Shown: positions 51,200-63,119 of the stretch, in pieces
Layout: the number at the start of each line of letters is the position of its first letter
Position numbering within the stretch: position 1 is the first letter of the stretch
DNA from: Siphonodentalium dalli
Lineage: Eukaryota; Mollusca; Scaphopoda; Gadilida; Siphonodentaliidae
NCBI GenBank assembly: GCA_032622095.1
Contig: CP136061.1
Location: forward strand, 18,416,991 to 18,480,990
Direction of reading: 5' to 3'
DNA length: 64,000 nucleotides
Notes under the pieces: generated by a model
The model's input: only the letters and a program-made list of their open reading frames with translations
Database searches by the model: none
What the model was told of the DNA's origin: nothing
Position numbers and translations under genes: made by a program

Positions 51200-52335
51200 G
51201 AACATTGTCCTGCCAACTATATATTCAATGTCAGCATGATACCGATTCATCTAGATGAGTTCACCGAGCCATCTATACCAGTTCGTTGTGAACATATTCC
51301 TGCCGTTATATTCAATGTCAGTCTGATACCGAGCTATCTATATCAGTTCTTTGTGAACATTTTCCTCACCACTGTTATATTCAATGTCAGCCTGATACCG
51401 AGCCATCTATATCAGTTCCTTGTGAACATTTTCCTGACCATTGTTTTATTCAATGTCAGCCTGATACCGAGTCATATATATGAGATCATTGTGAATATTT
51501 TCTGAAAACATCTAGATGAGTTTATTGTGAACATTTTCCTGACCACTGTTTTCTTCAATGTCAGCCTGACACCGAGCCATATATATCAGTTCCTTGTGAA
51601 CATATTCCTCACCACTGTTATATTCAATGTCAGCCTGATACCGAGCCATCTAGGTGAGTTCATTGTGAACATTTTCCTGGCCACTGTTATATTCAATGTC
51701 AGCCTGATACGGAGTTATATATATGAGTTCACTGTGAACACATTCCTCACCACTTATATTCAATGTCAGCCTGATACCGAGTTATCTATATGAGTTCATT
51801 GTGAACATATTCCTCACCACTGTTATATTTAATGTTAGCCTGATACCGAGCCATATATATGAGTTCATTGAGAACATTTTCCTGGCCACTATTATATTCA
51901 ATGTTAGCCTGATACCAATCCATATATATGAGTTCATTGTGAACATTTTCCTGGCCACTGTTATATTCAATGTCAGCCTGATACGGAGTTATATATATGA
52001 GTTCACTGTGAACACATTCCTCACCACTTATATTCAATGTCAGCCTGATACCGAGTTATCTATATGAGTTCATTGTGAACATATTCCTCACCACTGTTAT
52101 ATTTAATGTTAGCCTGATACCGAGCCATATATATGAGTTCATTGAGAACATTTTCCTGGCCACTATTATATTCAATGTTAGCCTGATACCAATCCATCTA
52201 TATGAGTTCATTGTGAACATTTTCCTGGCCACTGTTATATTCAATGTCAGCCTGACACCGAGCCATCTATAGATGAGTTCATTGTGAACATTTTCCTGAC
52301 CACGGTTATATTCAATGTCAACCTGATACCGAAAA
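51200..52335. repeat. 69-bp tandem array (~16 units)
   Basis: Units contain TTCATTGTGAACATTTTCCT, TATTCAATGTCAGCCTGATA and CCGAGCCATCTATATGAG. The 69-bp period (23 codons) keeps a plus-strand frame open in stretches, reading IPSHLYEFIVNIFLATVIFN-like repeats. Indels break it several times. A 270-bp block (51712-51980) is repeated at 51982-52250. Likely non-coding. Confidence 0.93.
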
Positions 52336-52359
52336 AAGTGGCCGCAGAGACTCCAGACA

Positions 52360-52560
52360 AGATGGCGTCCATCATGGCGGCCATTTTTTTTATATGCACC
52401 AGGTCTCTTTGATGGCCGTTATAGTAAAGATGATATCATATGCGGTCTTGTTTTCTATGCTAATATACGTTATGCTAATATACAACCCTTACAAATTAGC
52501 CAAAAATTCGACACCAGAATCCAATATGGCGGCCAAGATGGCCGCCGAAATGTGAAAATA
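52360..52560. repeat. AAGATGGCG-rich inverted repeat
   Basis: CAAGATGGCGTCCATCATGG near the left and GGCGGCCAAGATGGCCGCC at the right form an inverted pair about 130 bp apart. It looks like an old MITE core. Confidence 0.45.
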
Positions 52561-52874
52561 TGCTATTTTTCTGACATTTCACCACCTTTCGTTTGTCTCT
52601 GTGGGAAAATATTGGCATTTTGGAATGATGTTATACATGTATCGTATAGCAGAGTCATTGGTGAACACATGGGACCGACCATAATATACATTCATTGTGG
52701 GATATGTTTGTCGGATATCACGTTTTCCCAAATGCCGGTATAATAGGTCAAAGCCGAATCAACGCTAATAACGTGATGTAATGTTTCGAATCAATGAATG
52801 TTATTGCTATCATAACAACACATAGACGTTATACACCTGAAAAACTCTAATGCATGTATGTGGTGGACAAATAC

Positions 52875-54262
52875 CTACCAGCCAGTATTGGCAAAATTTA
52901 AATTTTCATTAAAACATAGCTGCTAAAACTGGTTAACCCTTTACCCAACAAACCGGCCAAATAAAGCTTCAACAGCCTAAAATATCTTCGGTCTGTCTCA
53001 ATAGAACCATACAAATATGGATATCATTGGAACCGGCTCCTTGACCACATTGTGATGGTTACAGTTATGCCGTGTGCCAATGCATTCTCTTATATATGCG
53101 AGTCGACCATAGGTCGCCTCGCATATATAAAAGAATGCATTGGCCTAAAAAAAATCTTTTTTTAACACTTTTTACAATTTTTTCTTACATTCTTTAACAA
53201 TTTTATAATTTTTAATGTGTTAAGCCAATGCATTCTCTTATATATGCGAGGCGACCTATGGTCGACTCGCATATATAAGAGAATGCATTGGCACAGGGCC
53301 CTTCTGTTGGGTAAAGGGTTAAACTGTCTTTTGGACTAAAGGAGATATGTTCTCAGTGGTATGAGCCATAACAATAAAAGAACTATTTTTTTTTGCAAGT
53401 TTGGGGTCCCCAAAAATGCGAGATGCAACACACCAGCATACCTTCCTGCAAATGTTTTACAATCCCCATGTTTCGCGGACCAGCATTCGGTGTCAGTTTT
53501 GTCACCAAGTTTGTCTGTACCGAATAATGTAAGGCAATACAATATTTGCAATTTTCTTACTATAATTATGTTCTATCGTTTTTATAAACATCGTTTCGAT
53601 TAAAAGTTATCCATCAGACTCTTTCTCGTGAAATATTGAACCGTGGCATGTATTCCATTGTCCCCCATTGGATCTTATCGGATATTTACAGTATTGGCGT
53701 CCTCAGTGACAAAATTAATACCTCTCAGCCAGTATTCGCAAAATTTAAATTTTCATTAAAAAACATAGCTGTTAAAACTGGTTAAACTGTCATTTGGACT
53801 AAAGGATATACGTTCCCAGTGGTATGGGCATTTATGTGGTTTGGTACCAAAATTAGCAACATTTGGGGGGCGGTGGGTGTAAAAAATTGGGACTAAATGT
53901 TTTTGTTTGTTTGCAGTTTTGGGGTCTCCAATAATGCCTGATGCAACAAACCAGCATACCTCCCTGCAAATGTCCCCTGTGTTACGGGGAATTATTGGGG
54001 ATATTTGTGACATTCATATTTTCTCCAAGGCTTTCGCGGACCATCATTTGGTGTCAGTTTTGTCACCAAGTTTGTCTGTACCGAATAATATAAGGCAATA
54101 CAATATTTGCAATGTTCTTACTATCATTATGATCTATCGTTTTTATAAACATCGTTTCGATTAAAAGTTATCCACCAGACTCTTTCTCGTGAAATATTGA
54201 ACCGTGACATGTATGCCATTGTCCCCCATTGGATCTTATCGGATATTTACAGTATTGGCGTA
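52875..54262. repeat. direct duplication, two ~0.5-kb copies
   Basis: 52875-53700 and 53715-54262 share CAAAATTTAAATTTTCATTA, TTTGTCACCAAGTTTGTCTG, CATCGTTTCGATTAAAAGTT and CCATTGGATCTTATCGGATA in the same order. The first copy contains a 382-bp MITE that the second lacks. The second has about 110 bp of extra internal sequence. Confidence 0.9.
52933..53322. mobile_element. two-hairpin MITE (family A, copy 7), TTAA target duplicated
   Basis: TTAA at 52933-52936 and 53319-53322. Element 52937-53318 (382 bp) with ends CCCTTTACCCAACA / TGTTGGGTAAAGGG. TTAA targets and CCC ends fit a piggyBac-mobilised MITE. Hairpins 53076-53144 and 53224-53292 are each 69 nt, able to form a stem of about 33 bp with one mismatch and a 3-nt loop, and they are reverse complements of each other. 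The empty site is at 53782-53785. Confidence 0.93.
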
Positions 54263-55155
54263 TCAGACACTGAAGACTAAGAAGTGGAGACCTTGGAATG
54301 CCCGTGACCCAGATAGAGAACTGTTGTCTAGTTTAAGCCGCACATTTATCCTCCTCGTAAAATTATGCCGATATTATAGACCCATTTGGTCTCCTACAGA
54401 TGGCACCACCACGTTCTATAGCGGACAGGCAGACAGACAAACATTCGAAAATATAGACAAAAGACGAAAGGAGTGTCGCCTAATGCGATGCGTGACTCAT
54501 TTTCCAGTTACTACTGAAGTAGTTCAATTGTGGTTATTAGGGCTGTATAAAGGGGACGGTAGAATGCAATAGTATAGTCCGTTTGCACAATAGCCTGGCG
54601 AACACTTTCAGTTAGTATTAGATGCACATTTGGTTGTTTCAGTTATCAGTTTCAGTTCACCAACATCATGCATCTCATAGTTAACATGCATAAGGGATAT
54701 GAGTATAAAACGATGACTATTGAGATCCTACTTGTCAGAACCCCGAATATATATGGAGCTCAAAATATTTATGGCAATGTCTTCTCTTAGAAAAAAAAAT
54801 GGAAATAAACATAAGTCATGCATTTGATGTCTCAAAAAATTTACTAATAAAGAGATGTCTACCAGAAAACATTTAGTCAGAACTAAATAACTAGCATGTT
54901 TCGGACTCGAACATGACCACAATTTAAAAATAAATACCCTACGTGACTGGGATGTAACAGTGTTTTATGACCCTCCCCTGGCTATAGTTCGTAAGTCAAA
55001 TCTGACATTTCAAGTTTTGTTGCAGCCCCCTCGCATTTTTTATTTCTATATATGTATCAAAATGACGGACGTCATCTACCGGGCGCGATACTAATCTACT
55101 GTTGTAAAAGTTGTCCAAAGGTAATAAGAGTCAATGGAGACTACGCTGAGCCCCG
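54263..55155. other. intergenic, no gene seen
   Basis: No coding family recognised. The plus-strand frame 54204-54572 begins inside the duplicated repeat and shows no domain. Confidence 0.45.
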
Positions 55156-55161
55156 ACATCA

Positions 55162-55625
55162 ATATGTGACCCGCCATATCAAATCCAGTCGTAAGTCGGG
55201 ATTTTTTTACCCTGTGCCAATGCATTCTCTTATATATGCGAGTTGACCATAGGTCGCCTCGCATATATAAGAGAATGCATTGGCCTAACAATTTTTTACA
55301 ATTTTAATAATTTTTTCTTGTATTCTTTAACAATTTTATAATTTCACCCATACAGAGCCCCAGACAAACATGAGCAGACGACACTCTTCTATATGCTTCT
55401 ATATATGTGTGGGGTTCCCTGCAGGGAATGGATGTTTTTTTTATTTTATGTCCTAAAAATTGTAAGAAACATTTATTTAAAAAAAATGATAAAAACATTG
55501 TTAGGCCAATGCATTCTCTTATATATGCGAGGCGACCTAGTATACTCGCATATATAAGAGAATGCATTGGCACAGAGTAAAAAAATCCCGACTTACGACT
55601 GGATTTGATATGGCGGGTCACATAT
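55162..55625. mobile_element. two-hairpin MITE with different ends (family A module, long inverted ends)
   Basis: The outer inverted repeat begins ATATGTGACCCGCCATATCA and extends about 50 bp. Inside are the same two 69-nt hairpins as in family A (about 55217-55284 and 55503-55570), around a spacer of about 220 bp. The CCCTTTACCCAACA ends are absent. Confidence 0.85.
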
Positions 55626-55639
55626 GTGATTTATGTCCA

Positions 55640-56635
55640 TTAAAGTGCCACCGTCTTTCAATGCACGTTGTCATACCTAGGGCATGTCCCCCCGTGTGAT
55701 TCCACGGTGAGCACTGCATGGGACACGTGTTTATAGTTTAAGACTTTGGACATGTTCCAGCATTCGTAAGCTATAATTATTTGAAATCTTCTGGCCCAAA
55801 TACATTTATGTTGTATTCCATAGATAGGATAATGAAAAGAAGTTTGTGTTCAATGATGATGAACACACATATAATCAACTCAAATATTTAGCACAAGCAC
55901 ACCGGTGCCATAAATAGCTTCGGTGCGGGCATGCGGTTTTCTCTTGAACGCATTTTATTTGGAATGTTCGCAAAAAAGAAATATCACTCATCAAGTAGTG
56001 TTATTTACTAAATAGTGTTCATTATATGGTACTGTAAACTTGGAGTTTGCTTATAGATAATTTTATGAATGTGGCTATTTTTACGCGATTTCAACATGAT
56101 GTATAGTCCATATCGAAGGCGCAATGTGGTATCATCACATCTTTTCAGTTTAACATAAAATAGGTCCTATTGCAGTTCGATTTCGACATTTTCGGAAAAG
56201 TAAAACAAATTGTTTTTTTTAAGGGGCAGGGTAAATGTTTGACACAGTGTTGCAATATGATTACTCCCATGTCGTGATTGTTTACCATTATTGTATCGGA
56301 CGATAACCTGGGAAGTTCTTAAAACTATATATAATGATCGAAGCAAAATTGTTAAAAATGATAATGAGTTGAAGGGCCAAACAAGTTTGAATCGTCATGG
56401 AAAATTTGAGACAAGTTTCCAAAAGTTCCGGCATTATGTGAAAATAGAAAGGGATATCCCACATGTCGTTCTTGTTTTGTCATCGTACCCATTCTCTTGT
56501 CATTATATATGTCAATCAGATACAAACTACGCAAAAATACAGTCACACGCCTCCATTATCTGACCAAAGGTGGAGGAAAATGTAGATCGATATTCGGAGT
56601 AGTCTTTCCTACTTTTCTCGACCTTTTGACACTTT
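55640..56635. other. intergenic, no feature seen
   Basis: AT-rich, no recognisable gene or element. Confidence 0.45.
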
Positions 56636-57037
56636 TTATAACCGGATATTCACAACCCAAAGGTTGTTTTACGGTTTGTAAGCGACGCAAGTATAGTTGT
56701 GACGTCACTACTTTATGTAAACCATCCACTGGACTAGATACTGGCTCTATGACGCTCCGACGCTCTGCTCTGTTCGCCGTCATAGTGTAACGACGTAGCC
56801 TCATAGAGCCAGCGCCTAGTCCATCCATCCACCTGTTTTTACATCCGGGCGATTCGAACCTATAGGTCCCTATGGGGGTCGCCATGCATGGGGAAATAAC
56901 CTCGAACCAGCCTGTACAATGAATTGACAAACTAACAAAACGAATTTATGTTTCTGCTTTGATCAGCCTCCCAATAGCAACACTATTAAATTTTAACAAG
57001 AAATTATGGCATTGAAATCCATGGCCATGTAAAAAAA

Positions 57038-58019
57038 AGGACGACCGTGCAGTCACGACCTGCACTACTCAGACTAATATGTGTTGACTTATATGAACGT
57101 CAAGATTTAATTAACTATAAATATTTCTTATAACCAATTACGTACACGAAGTTGATTGCTTGTGGTAGGGGGATTGGGTCTGTACCTCACAATTATCATA
57201 TTGTACTCATACATGTATCTTCCAGCCTTTCAAATCACAACCCAAATCATTAGAATATAAGTAAGGAAGAACATTCAATTTCCAAGAACATGTTTTGTTT
57301 GTACCTGTACAAATTCTATAGTGATTTTATAGGTTGGGATTTGATCAGTTTGATTACAATTGCATGGAGCTACATTTATACCAGCGCGGACTCGGAGCCA
57401 TGCACTATGAAACAACGTCAACCCAACCAAACCTAATGCGAACCATGTAATGCCAACATTAGGCCTGCTTTGTGTGCTATGTCGCGTCGCTGTCAAAGCG
57501 TCAATAACTTTCGCGGGAAAATGCGCGTGCTAATATGACGTCGCTTTGGATACAACATATGACGTAAGCTTACATTTTACGTGAACATGTTTCTACTAAT
57601 TTACTAAACTAAAGAAAAGTTTATTTAGTTATATGATAAACATTCAATATATTTACGATATGAATTATGTTGTTTTCGCGAGGTGGCTAAGGAAAATTTG
57701 CAGTTTTACGTAAATTTCCGACATTTCCCGAATGGCATAGCAACCCGAGTCCGGTCGACAATATTTATGATTTAAGTCATGATTATTGTTCAAAGAATAA
57801 ACCATGTAATGCCTTAACGCAATGAATACTGTTATGTTGGCTATATGAAAAGTAACATTTTGTAGTTTTAATTTAATTGCAATGACGTTTCAAGATGGCG
57901 GCCCCTCAAATCCAAGATGGCGGCGCCCATGTTCGAAAGCGAACTTAGTATAAGGACGACCTGCGCATATGTTGCTGCGCAACATATGCGCGGCTGGGCT
58001 GCGCCCAGCTGGTCGTCCT
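57038..58019. mobile_element. 982-bp element with 8-bp target duplication and a T-shaped terminal palindrome
   Basis: TAAAAAAA flanks both sides (57030-57037, 58020-58027). The short inverted ends are AGGACGACC / GGTCGTCCT. The element is absent from duplication copy 1, although the flank there is also shortened. A T-shaped palindrome occupies the right end. The minus-strand frame at 57275-57496 has a hydrophobic stretch but no ATG start. Class uncertain, perhaps hAT-like by target length. Confidence 0.65.
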
Positions 58020-58021
58020 TA
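57951..58021. repeat. T-shaped palindrome (three-way junction)
   Basis: Outer arms TAAGGACGACC / GGTCGTCCTTA (11 bp) enclose two perfect hairpins. The first is GCGCATATGTTGC, loop TGC, GCAACATATGCGC (13 bp). The second is GCTGGGC, loop TGC, GCCCAGC (7 bp). Only three bases are unpaired outside the loops. Confidence 0.9.
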
Positions 58022-58187
58022 AAAAAACACAAGCACCCTTATTTAAAATTAAATGATTAATGTGGATTTAGTTGACATAGGCGCATAGCATTCGGCAAAC
58101 CTCGTCAGATTCCGAACCGTTCAGTTTGAAATTACGTCCCCTGGCCCATAGCAACGTTGCAAATGGTGACGTAATTTTCGTTACAAA

Positions 58188-58382
58188 ATGGCGGCGCCCA
58201 GGTACAAGAAGTTATCGGCGAGTGCATATTCGAAATTCTCCGTTGTTGTTCTCGTGTTGAATTTTATTGGTATAAGCCAATCGATTGGGCAAACATTGTG
58301 TGTGAAGCCTCCAGATTTCTGGTTGAACAGTGAAAGTAAAACTCAGTCAGTCGGAAAGAAACTGAATGACGAATCTGACTGA
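58188..58382 (+). CDS. possible orphan first-exon fragment with signal-like N-terminus
   Basis: ATG in a strong context (AAAATGG) begins MAAPRYKKLSASAYSKFSVV, followed by the hydrophobic VLVLNFIGI, resembling a signal peptide or anchor. It then reads LCVKPPDFWLNSE before losing character. It lies in segmental-duplication copy 2. The matching ATG in copy 1 (near 45183) has a different, short frame, so the frame is not conserved between copies. A captured 5' exon or chance are both possible. I do not recognise the protein. Confidence 0.2.
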   Translation: MAAPRYKKLSASAYSKFSVVVLVLNFIGISQSIGQTLCVKPPDFWLNSESKTQSVGKKLNDESD

Positions 58383-60387
58383 AAAAAATATGAAAATGAA
58401 GGTCAGTGGAGTTGACTGTGGACGTTGGACTGTGGTCACCACGGTGATTTGATTTGTTCTGTTAAATTTTAAGTCTGTTTTCACCTGGACTGGTTAGAGT
58501 TGCAAGCGGCAAATTTTTCCGTCTACTTCTCTAAATTTAATTGTTAATAGCTGACACTGTCAGGTCAAGGAAATCAGAAAATGGACATTTTAGAGCTGAC
58601 TGATTTACTCATTTACTATACTAGTACTACCAGTCTATTACTATTAGGACTGTATTAATGATTACAGATTAGTAAATTTAGTTTTCAACGACTTCAGGCT
58701 CAGCCTCGCCCACTCACTGTGAGTGTGAGTGTGACTCGGGTCAAAATACAATTCTAGCCATCTACAGAGCAGTCGACACACATATGTGACAAACATGTGA
58801 AGCCCAGTGACAAAGTGAGTCAATTAACTTGGTGAGTGAAGGAAAAGAAGAACATCTCCATTTGGTCTCGGCACACTGCAGAGTGTAGTGATTGGTGAGA
58901 GAATATGCTTCCAACTTTCCATCTATGAATTCTGTTTCCTTTGATGGACAGATCATGTTAAATATAATAATTATAATGCACCGTTAATAACGCGATTAAC
59001 GTTGGTTTGTTTGTAGAGATTCATGACATGATCTTGTATTTTTTGTGGTTCGATAGTCTTTTAAGGTGAACTCCGTAAACGTGCATATATGCGCGTCTGA
59101 TTAATGAGTAGTAACCGCATAGGAAACGACCCGAACATACCACTATTGCACAATGACATCAGTTTGTTTGATCTAAATTATTTATCCACTCCAGCCCCAA
59201 AACAATAGTCATTTGGTAAATTATGACATTCCTTTTCGAAGTGCCTTTCATCTACTGAAGGTGGATCCTACCACATGCCAGAAATTGTGTCTCATTGAGT
59301 CATTGTGCCCCACCCATGTAACTCGCTGAAAGTCAAGCATACATAAACGTCTATAAATAAATCAAATGTGGCTATGTGAAATATGCAATAAATCCCCGTT
59401 TTCCACATCATAAAAATGTATTCAGTATTATATGTAAATTATCCAATAAAGATATTTTTCCCTTAAAATTGCAAAAATTAAATTAATTAATTTTGCCTTG
59501 AAAATTGGTCGCTGGGCCAGATTCAACCTTCACCTGATGATAGCATTTTGAACAAATATAGTAACATGTGTTATATGGCTAATATCTCTGGATTGGCGCC
59601 ATGGATATTGGTCTGGGAATTAAAGAAATGTTAGAGGCAATGTCTCACTCTGACCCATGTCTAACTGTGGCCCACATTCCCCTATATCTGGTGCTGCAAC
59701 ATATTCTCGTGCAAATAGGTTTATATTGTACCTAAATATTCACATAGGTTCATATTTTGTATTCATTTAAATTTTTTTTAATCAAAATTTAGAAAAACTA
59801 ACGCCATTATACACTCTGCGAGGGCACCCTGAGTCACCACACCAAATTTCGTTGAAATCCGGGCACCAAAATTAACAAAGACGTGTTGGTCTCAACTTTA
59901 TTCCAGTCTTATATGTATATATATAAACAGTCCCATTAAACCATGTATACATTTATTGATGGACGTGTCATACATGATCGGGTTCATTATTCCGAAGGTT
60001 CCACATTCCGAAGGTTCATTATTCGGAAGGTTCGCTATTCCAAAGGTTCGTTATTCCAAAGGTTCGTTATTCTGAAGGTTTTCTATTCCGGGCGTATTGA
60101 ACCAGAAATGAATTAAAATTTGCACCCCCGACAAAAAAAACCACACGAGGAATGAAAAATACTATCACGCTAGTATTCACATATGGTACATTTATACACC
60201 CCATTCAAATTCCCAAATTGTCCAAGATGTCGGTTATTAATAGCAAGAAGACAGTATCAGTTTATCGTTTATTATGGAAAGTTGAAAACACGATGACTGT
60301 ATATATGACTGAAATAAGCTACATGTAAGAGTCTAAGTTATAGAGTCTGTCCGAACTGGCAATCTGTATTTGAAAGAAACACCAACA

Positions 60388-60893
60388 TTAAAGGCCCACT
60401 TAATTTTCGAACCCCCAGATCACATATATAAAATATATGCCATATTATGTACCATGCATTTGAAATAGGAAGCTCTCTAACATTGTATTATCAACTTATC
60501 CGTGTGTAATAAACTGTGAACATTTTTGTTGTTGAGTTGCCGCCGTGTTTTTGTGCTAAAGTTTCATCTGGTTTTGTTGTGCAAAGTGTATTATTTTCAA
60601 TGGAGGAGGAATAACTCTATATTTTAAACATAGAGTTATTACCCTTCCATTGAAAATTCCTTTTTCTAGCTTGAATTCTGTTGCATTTTGGGAGCCACAA
60701 CGGGGGGGGGGGGGGGGATTTTTTTTTATGATTTCAGCTGTTTTCTATTTCTCTATGGGCATCTTCTAAGACACAGACGTCTCAAATGGTGATGAATTAT
60801 AGTATTTTAATCATATTTTATGTTATTAAAACAGTATATCAAGGCACTATAAAAAGAAAAAATCAGTGATGCGAAAATCAAGTGGGCCTTTAA
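60388..60893. mobile_element. TTAA-flanked MITE
   Basis: TTAA on both sides and inverted ends AGGCCCACTTAATTTTCG (left) and AGGCCCACTTGATTTTCG (inward from the right). A smaller hairpin at 60596-60652 and a G run at about 60703 lie inside. Absent from the equivalent site of duplication copy 1. Confidence 0.75.
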
Positions 60894-62364
60894 AGTCAAT
60901 ACAAAGTCACAATAGCATTTAAGTTCATCTCTTACTCGTCTATTCTGCGATATTCTGCTACGCAGTATGTTATGGCGCTCCAGTATCCATTAAGCGTTAT
61001 AGCCCCACTGTTATAAACCGCCTTTAGCTGGCGTATTCTTGCCTCTAAGATTATTGCGATATAACGTCATGGAAACATCGCAATGGTGTGGGCTGCGTGA
61101 CGTGACATTAAATTTGAAGCAAACCCGCAAAAAAATATCACATTTATTGTTTCAATGTTTTAAGTTATTTCCTTCATAAAAAGAGTCTTATGATACAGAA
61201 CCCTCTCAATACTTTAGAATATAGAATTAAACCTCAAAATAACAAAACCTTCGGAATAGCGAACCTTTGGAATAGAGAACCTTCGGAATAGCGAACCTTC
61301 GGTATAATGAACCTTCGGAATAGTGAACCTTCGGAATAGCGAACCTTCGGAATAGAGACATGTCGCCGTCCATATGTACTGACGTGATCATATATCCCAA
61401 GTTGGCCGGAAATACAAGCACTCCCATGAAACATACATTTATCATTTTATAGATGGACGGACGTGTTTTGGGTTGTCCTTATATTGTAACGTATACTTCC
61501 GTAATCATATTATCAAAGTTAATGTTTTGATATATATAAATTACGAATTTCCGTGTCCAAGACGTAATCAAATTAATTCACGGATAGTGATATTATACAA
61601 AGCGTGGCACAGATGATCGTGTAAACAATTATATTAATACAGGGCGTAAACTCAAGCCACTCACCGATTGGTGACCATACAATAACTTAATAATGAGTAT
61701 ATGGGACTAGTATACATATAACATTTATTTGATACATTTGCTTGAAAACTATACTGTGCAAAAATTACTCGACAACAACAATTTTATTTTCGCATTCCGG
61801 CTAATCTGCGGACACACGTATCACAGTAGCGATGGCATAGTAGGTGTGACAAGTTATTATGGAGTTTGGTGACAATTGGTCGTCATAATTAATATGCCAT
61901 AGCCAGCCATGTTGGCCGCTGAGTTTCCGCACAATGAGTTGACTGGACCAATTAACCCATTGAGTTTCACCAAGGTTGATCTCTACTCATTACGTTTTGA
62001 TAAATTGTATTCGCTACGATATATAATTGCACGATCGGTCGTCCAAAATTTTGTTTGACCGTGGCCTGGTGGCAATTCCTCATTCATTCACATATCATGC
62101 GCTAGGTACGTTTTTTATATGATTTCAATGCATGTTTATCTACTTATATTTATTCCATGACAGTTCCCCACTTGCGTTTTTTTATTTTGCGACGTTTAGT
62201 TCTACGCATAAGTTTTTGACTCACTTACATCTGCTGAGAATTACACGGGCGATTTGTTCTTAGCAAGAACAATCATGACTGTTGAGAGAAATGGGTTATC
62301 ATTAAGTTATCAAGTGGACTTGTGTGTTAGCGTGGAAAATATAACACTGAGTGACACCAACATA

Positions 62365-62591
62365 TTCCGCTGTGCACTAAAAGACATATTGGAGACGAAC
62401 TGCACTACTTATTAGAATGTGAATGTTTATGTGAGGCCAGACATCGCATCTTGCCTAGCAAATATACCAGCATAGAACATGCAACTATTGATATTTTAGA
62501 TGACATTCTGAATTTGGAAGATGTGGCTTGTCTGCGCAGACTATGTTCATTCATCCGACTGATAAATCTTAAGTTAAATGATATTGACTAA
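62365..62591 (+). mobile_element. LINE reverse-transcriptase C-terminal fragment
   Basis: Reads HIGDELHYLLECECLCEARH, then DILDDILNLEDVACLRRLCS and FIRLINLKLND before a stop. This follows the GDExHxxxEC terminal motif of several non-LTR retrotransposon families. A (TTG)n run follows. 5'-truncated. Confidence 0.65.
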
Positions 62592-62594
62592 TAT

Positions 62595-62760
62595 GCATTT
62601 TGTTGTTGTTGTTGTTGTCGTTGTTGAATATAACGATGAAAATGGTACTGGCGATTGTGACGACGAGTAGACGAAGACGTTAACGTGATGACAACGAAGA
62701 CGGTGATGCTGATGACGACTGCCATGATGTTGACAATGATGACGATGAGGGAAGTTCGTT
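62595..62760. repeat. TTG and GAC/GAT microsatellites
   Basis: GTTGTTGTTGTTG at about 62601, then irregular GATGACGAC-type triplets to 62752. Confidence 0.8.
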
Positions 62761-63119
62761 TATATATTGTACATATGCTGCAACATTCTCAATCTTTTGT
62801 ATATATCTTCTAATTGTATCTCAATATCTATTTGATAAGAGAATAAACGTATTATTAGTAAAGATAAACAACGACAAGACATTCGGGTATAGATACATCC
62901 TTGGGAGATCGACCGTCGCTGGTAGAGCTTGGAAGACTCATTGTGCGAAGTTGCAGAGGGCGACATGGCTTGCTATGTCATATTAATTATGACGAGCAAT
63001 TGTCACCAAACTCCACCATAATAAATAGTCACACCTGAATTTGAATCTGAATCTGAAGTTTATACGGCACAGTATCCTTTCGGATGTATAAGCTACTGTG
63101 GTACGTGTGTCCGCAGCCA

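Larger units (their letters stand above)
56640..61512. repeat. segmental duplication, copy 2 (intergenic)
   Basis: Partner of 44756-49147. Private insertions in this copy include a hairpin at about 56735-56825, the element at 57038-58019 and the TTAA element at 60388-60893. Inverted arrays of TTCGCTATTCCGAAGG occur at 59985-60085 (forward) and 61245-61350 (reverse). Confidence 0.88.
61806..63116. mobile_element. 1.3-kb element with ~115-bp inverted ends
   Basis: CTGCGGACACACGTATCACA at the left pairs with the right end, and inner parts such as GTTTGGTGACAATTG pair with CAATTGTCACCAAAC near 62997-63013. It encloses a LINE fragment and a (TTG)n/(GAN)n microsatellite. Target duplication not identified. 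Confidence 0.65.

Noticed and set aside
51167..52272. Repeated 23-residue hydrophobic protein
   Set aside because: The 69-bp array keeps a frame open only in stretches. Indels and stops break it, and there is no exon structure or homology to support it.
57275..57496. Minus-strand 73-codon frame with a hydrophobic segment
   Set aside because: No ATG at the apparent start, no convincing splice sites, and it lies inside a transposable element.
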